Shown here one piece after another: positions 1 to 5,933 of a stretch of DNA of 19,140 nt (the first letter of the stretch is position 1; every line of letters starts with the position of its first letter). Made by a program: the position numbers and the translations under genes. The notes under the pieces were generated by a model, which had not been told where the DNA came from, searched no databases, and saw only the letters and a program-made list of their open reading frames with translations. The stretch comes from Prolixibacteraceae bacterium UBA6029 (GTDB lineage: Bacteria > Bacteroidota > Bacteroidia > Bacteroidales > Prolixibacteraceae). The stretch covers positions 1-19,140 of the forward strand of contig DIZL01000047.1 in the NCBI GenBank assembly GCA_002429385.1, written 5' to 3'.

Positions 1-82
1 TTCACATTGGTCCGGAATAATCAATTCAATAGATGATCAGGAATCAAGGGAATCTTCCAGTGAAGCATAAACGATGTTCAGC

Positions 83-113
83 GCGTCATCCCGAAATAAG
101 TTCGGGATGACGC
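83..113. repeat. REP-like inverted repeat
   Basis: The 13-base arm GCGTCATCCCGAA (83-95) is the exact reverse complement of TTCGGGATGACGC (101-113), with a 5-base loop. Related hairpins occur at 2189-2209 and 7702-7720. Dispersed GTCATCCCGAA/TTCGGGAT hairpins of this kind are common intergenic elements in Bacteroidota. Family membership is inferred by eye. Confidence 0.75.
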
Positions 114-131
114 TTCAAAGATGATTCCGGA
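106..131. repeat. 26-bp direct repeat, copy A
   Basis: The 26 bases beginning GATGACGCTTCAAAGATG are identical to 2227-2252, in the same orientation. Together with the 40-bp repeat pair (375-414 and 2025-2064) this forms nested direct repeats around the two-gene HEPN module. Confidence 0.85.
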
Positions 132-374
132 AAACTTTGTAGCTTTTCCGTCTTTCTAAATTTTATTTGAAAATTCCCTGGCTTTTTGCTCGTCAAATGC
201 GTTTTCCCATTTAGTGACTTCGAAGTTTCCCGCCAAGTAAGGTCTGCAATACAAAACATATCCTATGAACGCAGAAATCACTACTGTCTTGAATTGTCCC
301 GCTCTTCCGGATATGCAAAAAGATGGCAGGGTCTGGTGTGGATTATAAATTCAAACCAGATGGATAGCTTACAT

Positions 375-414
375 CAGAAAGCCAAAAGGACAAAACTGGC
401 TTTTTGGCGTAAAC
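375..414. repeat. 40-bp direct repeat, copy A
   Basis: These 40 bases, beginning CAGAAAGCCAAAAGG and ending TTTGGCGTAAAC, are identical to 2025-2064 in the same orientation. The unit contains a hairpin potential (AAAGCCA paired with TGGCTTT). Weaker similarity appears to continue a little upstream of both copies (ACCAG..GGATAG). Neither copy lies in a credible gene. Confidence 0.85.
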
Positions 415-679
415 TGAGAAGTTATAGAATATCTGGTTTTTGTATTCAGATTCATTGGCTAATTAGCAAATGGAGGAAATGGAGGACAAGCTACCGCCCC
501 GGATTTGTCTCCTGATCTATTTATTTGACGACTGAGGAAAGGTAAAAATTAAAATATCTCGAAGAGTTGGAATGAGTGGATAAGTAAAAAAAAGGTTTTA
601 CGACGACAACTTCAATCCGGCGTTCATCAAATGAAAGCAAAAAACAACTAAAGTTAAAACAACAATAAAACGAAACGGG

Positions 680-1168
680 TTATGATACCGTAAAATTTAA
701 TAAGCTGATGTTTTTTGAAATACCACAATTAACTTTTATTGTATCAAAATTCTCGCTGTATTGGTTTTTTATAAATTCTAATAGTATGTCCAAATGTATA
801 AGAGACCGTTGAAAATGTTTATCAAAAGTTAAGAATCTTTCTTCGCCACGGTTAGACATTTTCTCACTAATCAAATATCTTGACCTTCTAGATAAATTTT
901 GAAGATGGCAATATGCGGTAAAAACATTCTCCGGAACTTTCGCAAGCGATAATTGGTTGAAAGGGTTTAGTGCGTCTGAAACCTCGTCGTGTCTTCTATA
1001 ATGTAAATCAGTAGTAGATGCGATGTGAGAATTTACAAGATGTACACCAGCATAAAAACAAACAGTAACATTCCAATCCCAATAATGTCTGGTTAATTCA
1101 TTACTAATATCTTGAAGAAAATTTAAATTATTCTTAACTTGCGAGATATGCTCCGTGTAACTTGCCAT
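680..1168 (-). CDS. HEPN-like domain protein
   Basis: This 162-residue all-helical protein resembles HEPN-domain proteins. An N-terminal helix leads to DWNVTVCFYAGVHLV (31-45), the typical DW-x-FY-A-x-H signature of this family, then an H-x-RRH segment (56-60) and SRRSRY (93-98). I chose the ATG at 1168 because it overlaps the upstream stop codon (TAATG), which implies translational coupling; an in-frame ATG at 1204 would create a 37-bp overlap. HEPN proteins are often RNase toxins or nucleotide-binding partners in two-gene modules. The classical catalytic R-x4-H motif is not visible here, so RNase activity is not supported. The closest match (R121-S-L-I-H125) has one residue too few. The domain call is good; the function is unknown. 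Confidence 0.65.
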   Translation of the reverse strand: MASYTEHISQVKNNLNFLQDISNELTRHYWDWNVTVCFYAGVHLVNSHIASTTDLHYRRHDEVSDALNPFNQLSLAKVPENVFTAYCHLQNLSRRSRYLISEKMSNRGEERFLTFDKHFQRSLIHLDILLEFIKNQYSENFDTIKVNCGISKNISLLNFTVS

Positions 1169-1635
1169 TAAATAAATTTCTGAAAATGGGAAGGTATAAG
1201 GCAATTGTCGGACTTTTCCATAATAGTTGTAGAAATATGAAAGCCGTGATCACTATATTTTGCATTTACTTCAGCTTCCTGCAAGAAAAGGCTATCCATA
1301 GATTGTTCGTCATCATCATTTACTACCGCCCAAACTAAGATTATAGAATCTGATAGTTGAAATGATAAAGATATTAAGTTCACAGATCTGCTTTTTATAC
1401 CATTCACATAGTCTGTAAAGAGTTTAGGTATTAAAAGCATACTTGCAGTTTCTCTATTTCTTTTAGCGATTTCAAAATGATTGTTTTCAAAAATAGGTTT
1501 CCAGAAGTCGTTTTTTTCTTGTGATGCTATACCTGAAACTAATTGAATCTCTTCTGATCTAATCGATGCTACAAAATGATCAAACCAGTTAGATATATCA
1601 ATGTTTTTATTAGATATTTCTAAGATCGGTGTCAT
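1168..1635 (-). CDS. Unknown protein, partner of the HEPN gene
   Basis: I do not recognise this 155-residue protein. It has no signal peptide or membrane segment. The C-terminal half reads as strand-helix-strand: hydrophobic segment SVNLISLSFQLSDSIILVWA (84-103), acidic NDDDEQS (106-112), a helix with AEVNAKY, then GFHISTTIMEKSDN (131-144). There is no GSx10DxD nucleotidyltransferase signature, so it is not an evident MNT antitoxin. I chose the ATG at 1635. The open frame extends to a TTG at 1722, but a good -7 element (1689-1696) and a palindrome lie inside that extension, which argues that transcription starts downstream of it. It is the first gene of a two-gene unit joined to the HEPN gene by TAATG. 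An antitoxin, sensor or nucleic-acid-binding role is possible but unproven. Confidence 0.6.
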   Translation of the reverse strand: MTPILEISNKNIDISNWFDHFVASIRSEEIQLVSGIASQEKNDFWKPIFENNHFEIAKRNRETASMLLIPKLFTDYVNGIKSRSVNLISLSFQLSDSIILVWAVVNDDDEQSMDSLFLQEAEVNAKYSDHGFHISTTIMEKSDNCLIPSHFQKFI

Positions 1636-1688
1636 AGCGTGTGTATATAGTGATTGAAATAATCTGCAATTTGAGCACAAGGTTACAA

Positions 1689-1723
1689 CAAAATTATTGA
1701 ACCTCGTTCTATTATAGAACAAA
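1689..1723 (-). promoter_or_regulatory. Candidate promoter with internal palindromic operator
   Basis: Read on the minus strand, TAATTTTG (1696-1689) matches the Bacteroidota -7 consensus TAnnTTTG exactly. A TTTG lies at 1723-1720, but the 23-bp spacing is longer than the usual 19-21. Between them is a perfect interrupted palindrome, GTTCTAT-t-ATAGAAC (1706-1720). A further ATAGAAC half-site lies at 1736-1742. A palindrome between the -33 and -7 boxes is a classical repressor position and suggests self-regulation of the two-gene module. The start at 1635 would leave a leader of about 45 bases. Confidence 0.45.
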
Positions 1724-1753
1724 TTTCATATAAATATAGAACAATTAAATTAC

Positions 1754-1786
1754 AATTCTTTGATAATTCTTTGATAATTCTTTGAT
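1754..1786. repeat. Three tandem 11-bp repeats
   Basis: AATTCTTTGAT is repeated three times without a gap (1754-1764, 1765-1775, 1776-1786), followed by a partial AAT. The 11-bp period is close to one helical turn, so the copies present the same DNA face. They lie just upstream of the predicted promoter of the HEPN module and could be binding sites or simple slippage. Confidence 0.8.
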
Positions 1787-1879
1787 AATCCCCTATTATA
1801 CCCAGCAAAGCAATGCGATGAAACAAGAAAATGACCTCTACAACGAACCCTATTGAGTTGTAAAATGTATAATACTGAT

Positions 1880-1893
1880 ATACAGTACTGTAT
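1880..1893. promoter_or_regulatory. 14-bp perfect palindrome, possible operator
   Basis: ATACAGTACTGTAT is its own reverse complement. It lies about 30 bp before an orphan plus-strand terminator and about 160 bp upstream of the HEPN module promoter. The form (ACAG/CTGT arms) resembles many dimeric-repressor sites, but no regulated gene is evident and chance is possible. Confidence 0.3.
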
Positions 1894-1921
1894 TGAAATA
1901 CGCCATTGACCTCAACCTGCG

Positions 1922-1956
1922 AGAGACTCCTTGAAATTCAAGGGGTCTCTTTTTTT
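1922..1956 (+). terminator. Rho-independent terminator, no upstream gene seen
   Basis: AGAGACTCCTTGA (1922-1934) pairs with TCAAGGGGTCTCT (1938-1950) over 13 positions with one G-T pair and a 3-base loop, followed by a run of seven T. The T-tract is on the plus strand, yet no plus-strand gene precedes it. It may end a small RNA, serve a lost gene, or stop transcription entering from the left. Confidence 0.7.
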
Positions 1957-2024
1957 GGGACAATCTGTGTCTAAAATATGTTTGACTGTTGTCCACACCA
2001 GTGGGATAGTTCACGACAAAAAGC

Positions 2025-2064
2025 CAGAAAGCCAAAAGGACAAAACTGGCTTTTTGGCGTAAAC
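2025..2064. repeat. 40-bp direct repeat, copy B
   Basis: Identical to 375-414, same orientation, 1650 bp away. The interval between the copies contains the complete HEPN module with its promoter and the orphan terminator. Confidence 0.85.
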
Positions 2065-2188
2065 GATGAGATGAATTACAACATTTGATGAAAAAAGTAA
2101 CTGATGATTAGCACGTCATGCTGAGTCATCCTAAATTTATTTCAGGGTCATTTCAGGATTGTTTCAGCATCCCCTCGCATTTTAGTGG

Positions 2189-2209
2189 ATCCCGAAACAA
2201 GTTCGGGAT
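2189..2209. repeat. REP-like inverted repeat
   Basis: ATCCCGAA (2189-2196) and TTCGGGAT (2202-2209) are exact reverse complements around ACAAG. The right arm continues as GACGC, as in the hairpin at 83-113, so the two are members of one dispersed family. Confidence 0.7.
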
Positions 2210-2226
2210 GACGCAGGATCATGAGC

Positions 2227-2252
2227 GATGACGCTTCAAAGATGATTCCGGA
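2227..2252. repeat. 26-bp direct repeat, copy B
   Basis: Identical to 106-131 and in the same orientation, 2121 bp away. With the 40-bp pair it makes a nested arrangement in the order 26, 40, module, 40, 26. Confidence 0.85.
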
Positions 2253-2294
2253 TAATGCTGGCGACGAAGCCAAGATCCTGAGTGCAGGGATTGA

Positions 2295-2418
2295 AATGCA
2301 TAGGATTGAACCAATCGTGTAAATCAAGTAATCAAGAAATCCTGTTCAGGACTGTTTATGATTACAGGATGGTCAGGATTAAAAAATGCATAAGATTGAA
2401 CTGATCGTGTAAATCAAG
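2295..2418. repeat. Imperfect 34-bp direct repeat pair
   Basis: Positions 2295-2328 and 2385-2418 match at 31 of 34 bases (AATGCATAGGATTGAACC versus AATGCATAAGATTGAACT, then ATCGTGTAAATCAAG in both). The interval between them contains further AATCCTG/CAGGATT fragments in both orientations. This is typical low-value intergenic repeat sequence; no function is assigned. Confidence 0.7.
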
Positions 2419-2567
2419 AAAACCTCTTAACTGCAGATCTATGTACCACTTGACTGCAGATCTAATTGTTGCAGGCAATCCGAGTGAATAGATCAATAGG
2501 TGGTTTTTATAACCCTTATTATAAGCTTCTTAAACCTTAGTAACAGACAAAGAATCCCCCTAGCCCC

Positions 2568-2589
2568 AACCTTATTTACCTTATCATGA
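2568..2589. repeat. 22-bp inverted repeat, left end of transposase unit
   Basis: Perfect reverse complement of 3026-3047 (begins AACCTTATTTACC, ends TTATCATGA). It contains the transposase stop codon: TGA on the minus strand at 2586-2584. Confidence 0.85.
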
Positions 2590-3029
2590 CTTTCCCTGGT
2601 AAAACTTCAGGAATTGGTCGTATTCCTCGGCGAAACTCATTTTCTTGTGATGTTCCGGTTGATTCAGGATTTATTTGTCCCGGAAAGCTTTCCGGGATCA
2701 ACATCTGACTTGGAAACAGAAAAAGCAGCTGCTGATTGTTGCCACTCGAATAGACCGTTTGCAAGCTTATTCTCATTGATAAATCTTTCCGAACTACTGG
2801 CAATTATGTTCGCCAATTCTTCCTCTGAGAGTGAAGATGACCGGGATACAAGAATATGAATATGCTGTGGGTTGGCATATATTGCATAAAGCTTTGATGC
2901 ATTATTGCTTACAATTCCGGTTATATATTTTTCAATCCTGATTCGGTTTTTCTCAGGGATTAATAATTGCCTTTTTAAGGTAATGAAAACATAGTGAGTG
3001 AATAGGTTATTGAATTCTATTTTTATCAT
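2584..3029 (-). pseudogene. Broken REP-associated tyrosine transposase (IS200/Y1 family)
   Basis: Residues 1-111 from the ATG at 3029 read as a Y1 transposase: HYVFITLKR near the N-terminus, the HUH metal motif PQHIHIL (54-60), ASSSERFINE, and FEWQQSAAAFSVSKSDVD (94-111). The frame then enters a 20-bp palindrome (2678-2697) and stops at 2662. In another frame the missing C-terminus continues as ILNQPEHHKKMSFAEEY and ends at the TGA at 2586-2584. The family normally has K-Y-I-x-N-Q here, Y being the catalytic nucleophile. This copy reads AAA TAA ATC CTG AAT CAA, so that codon is TAA (2673-2671). Frameshift and nonsense change together indicate an inactive gene. An in-frame ATG at 3056 would extend the protein but lies outside the inner repeat; I prefer 3029. 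Confidence 0.8.
2678..2697. repeat. 20-bp perfect palindrome inside the transposase gene
   Basis: TCCCGGAAAGCTTTCCGGGA is fully self-complementary. It occupies the place where the family encodes the residues just before the catalytic tyrosine and is responsible for the frame change. It resembles the core of the CCCGAA/TTCGGG hairpins nearby, so it may be a small REP-type insertion. Confidence 0.85.
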
Positions 3030-3047
3030 GATAAGGTAAATAAGGTT
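3026..3047. repeat. 22-bp inverted repeat, right end of transposase unit
   Basis: Perfect reverse complement of 2568-2589. Read on the minus strand it contains the transposase start codon (ATG at 3029-3027). Confidence 0.85.
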
Positions 3048-3218
3048 ATGGGTCAAGGGGTTGAACTAAGTTACTAAGGTTTCAGGACAAAATGTAAGGT
3101 TTTCTGAAAAAAACAAAATATTTCCTGTTAAATTAGGGAAAATACATCCCGCAAGAATATGAATTGATCCTATATAGGTCTCTTTTGAAGCTGTTTGTTG
3201 CACCTATGTTTCAACCAT

Positions 3219-3255
3219 AAAAAACAAAGAGAGTCAGAACTTAATCTAACTCTCT
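3219..3255 (-). terminator. Terminator of tRNA-Gly
   Basis: On the minus strand AGAGAGT (3255-3249) pairs with ACTCTCT (3234-3228), followed by TTTGTTTTTT. It starts 12 bases past the 3' end of the tRNA, so the tRNA is probably a monocistronic transcript. Confidence 0.75.
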
Positions 3256-3266
3256 CATTTACTATG

Positions 3267-3338
3267 AGCGGGAAACGGGGATCGAACCCGCGACCCTCAG
3301 CTTGGGAAGCTGATGCTCTACCACTGAGCTACTCCCGC
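3267..3338 (-). tRNA. tRNA-Gly (anticodon CCC)
   Basis: The cloverleaf is complete. The acceptor GCGGGAG pairs with TTCCCGC (one G-T pair), discriminator T, and CCA is not encoded. The D arm has GCTCAGTGGTAGAGC. The anticodon stem TCAGC/GCTGA encloses the loop TTCCCAA, giving anticodon CCC for glycine codon GGG. The T arm is GCGGGTTCGATCCCCGT. The accessory repeats lie on the 3' side of this gene, the usual side of tRNA-targeted integrations, but I found no duplicate of its 3' end in the window. Confidence 0.95.
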
Positions 3339-3485
3339 TTAAAAGGTTTATTTTGGTAATTCAATTACGATTTACTTCACTTCTGATCAGCAAAGCAACA
3401 ATAATACCGTTTGTCCTTTCGAACGCCCAAAAATAATAAAACTAAGCCATCTGTTTAGCTTTGCATCATATAATTTCAACGGATT

Positions 3486-4829
3486 TCAATAATTTACCTC
3501 CTCAAGAACAGATTTGATCAGTTTTTCACGTTGATTCAACAATCGGTAGATATTGTTCTTCGTGGAACTGTTCCCCAACTTAAATTTTAGATCCAGAAGA
3601 ATGTCACGATAAAAAGCAAAAAACTGAAAAGCAATTTTACCTGTAAATGGCATCAGGACAAGAGTGAAGACAGAAATTGCAGATGAGCCTGTCAGGATGA
3701 AAAGAAGGCTGGCCGAGAACAGGTAAAACAATGGAAATACGATTAATCCGGTCACAAATTGAAAAGTACTAAGGAAAGCAGCGTCTTTAACTCTACTTGG
3801 TATTATCATTCGGGGTATGAAAAACGGGAGGACATTGAAAACACATCCAAAAATGAAAAGCGGAAGGCTTAATAGGGCAGCCGGAACCCTGGTCAATATT
3901 CCAGCCCAGCTTGCTTCTCCGGCTTTTCGAACTTGTTCATCAGTAAATCTGTAGGTGGTGAGTTCCTTGAAATATTGGTTAGTTTTTTCAATGAGTATCT
4001 CAATGTGATCGGGTTGGGTACTTTCCAAATGTTCGATTTTACCGATCAGTTCTCTTTCGGCATAAAAATACTGCAAGGCAGAGTTTTTGTTAAAATATCG
4101 TAGTTCGGAGTAGGCTTTTCCGGTCAGTTGGCAGATATTCTCATATTCCCTGTAATGGGTTTCGCTATTGATCTGAATGGTTAAAGGGGCGAGACGGTTA
4201 TAGATTTCATCGCGTAGGCTGATCATCGCTTTTTGTGGGTTCTGGGCATAATCTTTTTTGAAATGATCTACCCCAATTGGCCGGCCATAATTTACAATGA
4301 TAGTTCGGTTGAAGTCAGAGTAATGACTGTAAACTATTCCCACGGGAACAATTTGCAGATCAAGGTTAAAATGGTTCTGATCTTCTGCCTGAAGCGCTAT
4401 ACGCGGAATTGCTTTTTTATGAGGAAGCATTTGTCGTTTGCCTGAATGTGCTGCTTCAGGAAAAAGGGCGATCGTTTGTTTGTTCTTAAGTATTTGAGAG
4501 ACTTCTGAAAATACATGTTCGTTATTCGAAAGGTTTTCCTTACCGTCACGGATGCGGTAAATTGGTAATAGTTTCAAATATTTCAGGATCGAACGTACTG
4601 TTTTTGATTTAAAGATATCAGCTCTTGCCAGCCAGATCGTTTGGTAATGATTGGTATAGGCTATTGCCAGTGGATCCATCAGTGCATTCTGATGATTAGG
4701 CGCAAAAATAATCGGTTTCCCTTTTGGAATATGTTGTCGTCCGGTTACGATAATCTTTTTGTGAGACAGCCAGAAAGCAAACCTCACATAACATCTTATC
4801 ATTTCGTATCCGGCTGACCAGTTTCTCAT
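3486..4829 (-). CDS. PlsC-like lysophospholipid/glycerol-phosphate acyltransferase
   Basis: A membrane-bound acyltransferase of the PlsC/LPLAT superfamily, 447 residues, expected to transfer acyl chains to a glycerol-phosphate-type acceptor. Block I is APNHQNALMDP (43-53). Its His-to-Asp spacing is H-x5-D rather than the usual H-x4-D, a form I associate with the yeast Gpt2/Sct1 type. Block III is ALFPEAAHSGKRQ (121-133) in place of FPEGTRS. The C-terminal half, not found in minimal PlsC, carries hydrophobic segments (AALLSLPLFIFGCVF; FQFVTGLIVFPLFYL; SAISVFTLVLM). The start at 4829 is chosen because it follows the stop codon of the upstream transporter by one base (TGA-T-ATG); a start 13 codons earlier would overlap it. 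Exact substrate is unknown. Confidence 0.8.
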   Translation of the reverse strand: MRNWSAGYEMIRCYVRFAFWLSHKKIIVTGRQHIPKGKPIIFAPNHQNALMDPLAIAYTNHYQTIWLARADIFKSKTVRSILKYLKLLPIYRIRDGKENLSNNEHVFSEVSQILKNKQTIALFPEAAHSGKRQMLPHKKAIPRIALQAEDQNHFNLDLQIVPVGIVYSHYSDFNRTIIVNYGRPIGVDHFKKDYAQNPQKAMISLRDEIYNRLAPLTIQINSETHYREYENICQLTGKAYSELRYFNKNSALQYFYAERELIGKIEHLESTQPDHIEILIEKTNQYFKELTTYRFTDEQVRKAGEASWAGILTRVPAALLSLPLFIFGCVFNVLPFFIPRMIIPSRVKDAAFLSTFQFVTGLIVFPLFYLFSASLLFILTGSSAISVFTLVLMPFTGKIAFQFFAFYRDILLDLKFKLGNSSTKNNIYRLLNQREKLIKSVLEEVNY

Positions 4830-4830
4830 A

Positions 4831-5778
4831 TCAGGCGAGGACAGGTTTTTTTGACCAGAAAAATGCAAGGGTCAATCCACTGATGATATGCCATATTCCC
4901 CACCAGGCAGCAATAACAGCCATTCCCCCCAATTCCATTTCAGGAGGAAATATTTTAGGATTAAAGATTAGCGCCAGGGCCAATCCTGAATTATGTATGC
5001 CGGTTTCGATGGCAAGGGTACGCTGATCGGTGATAGATAAATGATTGATCTTGCCGAAAAAATATCCGGTTGCCATTGCTAAACCATTTTGAAGGAGTAC
5101 AAAAATAAAGACCAGATGGACATAACTGGTGAATTGGGTGAAATTAGCCGACAGCATTATAATGACCATAAGTACAAAAAACAGTAATGAACCTCTGTTG
5201 ATTGGTTTTTTTATCTTTTCAGTGAGTTTTGGAAACTTTTTAGCTACCAGCAAACCGATAATTACAGGAATGCCCAATAGAATAAATACGGTCTGAAACA
5301 TTTGGAATTTATCGATTTCCAAAGGTCTGACCAATCCGGCAACACTATGCGCATTGTAAAAGTGGATGTATAAATTGCCCCAAAGCGCAAAGTTGAAAGG
5401 TGTGAAGAAGATCGCACCCGAAGTTGATATAGCTGTTAAACTAACCGCAAGGGCGACATTCCCCTTGGCCATCGAACTGATAAAGTTTGAAATGTTTCCT
5501 CCCGGACATGCTGCTACCAAAATCATTCCAAGAGCAATGGTTGGTGTCGGATTCAATAAAATGACGAGTAAAAAGGTTATTGCTGGTAAAAGGAAGGTCT
5601 GACTGATATATCCGATGATTGCAGCCTTGGGTTTACGGAGAATTGCTTCAAAATTTTCAACTTTGATGTTAAGAGCAACCCCAAACATGATAAATGAAAG
5701 TGCTATATTCAGGAATACTAATCCCGAAGGTGAGAAATTCAGGCGGACATGGTCAAGTACTTCAAGCGAATTATTCAT
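4831..5778 (-). CDS. Bile acid:sodium symporter (BASS/SBF) family transporter
   Basis: A polytopic inner-membrane protein of 315 residues with about nine or ten hydrophobic segments. It contains hallmark BASS features: FIMFGVALNIKVENF near the first segments, the AACPGGNISNFISSMAKGN block (sodium-site region, P-G-G-x-x-S/N), and ETGIHNSGLALAL late in the protein, the second conserved crossover region. The family imports bile acids, pantoate, pyruvate or other organic anions with sodium; which one is not deducible here. I chose the ATG at 5778 because the 20 residues before it (from 5838) look non-conserved and an AGG lies six bases before the ATG. It is probably co-transcribed with the acyltransferase one base downstream. 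Confidence 0.85.
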   Translation of the reverse strand: MNNSLEVLDHVRLNFSPSGLVFLNIALSFIMFGVALNIKVENFEAILRKPKAAIIGYISQTFLLPAITFLLVILLNPTPTIALGMILVAACPGGNISNFISSMAKGNVALAVSLTAISTSGAIFFTPFNFALWGNLYIHFYNAHSVAGLVRPLEIDKFQMFQTVFILLGIPVIIGLLVAKKFPKLTEKIKKPINRGSLLFFVLMVIIMLSANFTQFTSYVHLVFIFVLLQNGLAMATGYFFGKINHLSITDQRTLAIETGIHNSGLALALIFNPKIFPPEMELGGMAVIAAWWGIWHIISGLTLAFFWSKKPVLA

Positions 5779-5933
5779 ACCTATCGCACAATTAGAAAAG
5801 TTAGAGCCGATAAAAGTAAAAAAGTACGGATGAAACAAACGCTTTCAGTACTTCTTTTTTTATAATTGCTGCTGATCAGTCAGAACTTCTGCATTTTCAG
5901 GATTGTTTTGCAGTATAAATATTAAATAATCAG

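Larger units (their letters stand above)
1..679. other. Gene-free left flank with repeats
   Basis: I see no convincing gene here. The only sizeable open frame (186-515, plus) has no recognisable domain, no promoter or ribosome binding site, and its C-terminal third is made by a 40-bp repeat that recurs at 2025-2064, so I treat it as chance. The stretch holds a REP-like inverted repeat (83-113), one copy of a 26-bp direct repeat (106-131) and one copy of a 40-bp direct repeat (375-414). It could be decayed sequence from an older insertion. Confidence 0.6.
1790..2531. other. Gene-free repeat-rich interval
   Basis: No credible gene is seen. A 61-codon minus-strand frame at 1850-2035 has no domain and covers a terminator-like hairpin, so I dismiss it. 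The interval contains a 14-bp palindrome (1880-1893), a plus-strand terminator (1922-1956), second copies of the 40-bp and 26-bp direct repeats, a REP-like hairpin (2189-2209), an imperfect 34-bp direct repeat (2295-2328 and 2385-2418) and a 12-bp direct repeat ACTGCAGATCTA (2430-2441 and 2453-2464). Confidence 0.6.
2532..3082 (-). mobile_element. REP-associated Y1 transposase unit with inverted-repeat ends
   Basis: This 551-bp unit consists of one minus-strand tyrosine-transposase gene flanked by inverted repeats. The outer arms AAACCTTAGTAAC (2532-2544) and GTTACTAAGGTTT (3070-3082) are perfect complements. The inner arms (2568-2589 and 3026-3047) are perfect over 22 bp. The 22-23 bp between them are only partly similar. 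A single-copy HUH/Y1 gene framed by inverted repeats matches the REP/RAYT (TnpA-REP) organisation, in which the protein acts on the flanking hairpins. Target duplications cannot be judged from this window. Confidence 0.7.

Noticed and set aside
186..515. A 109-codon plus-strand open frame as a gene.
   Set aside because: No domain, no promoter or ribosome binding site, composition unlike the other proteins, and its last third is translated from a 40-bp repeat that recurs in non-coding sequence.
1636..1722. TTG start at 1722 for the partner of the HEPN gene.
   Set aside because: The extension overlaps a perfect -7 promoter box and a palindrome; the ATG at 1635 is better placed.
1850..2035. 61-codon minus-strand open frame.
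   Set aside because: It crosses a terminator hairpin and a repeat and has no recognisable feature.
3267..3338. tRNA-Gly with anticodon UCC or GCC.
   Set aside because: The seven-base loop reads TTCCCAA with a complete 5-bp stem on each side, so positions 34-36 are CCC.
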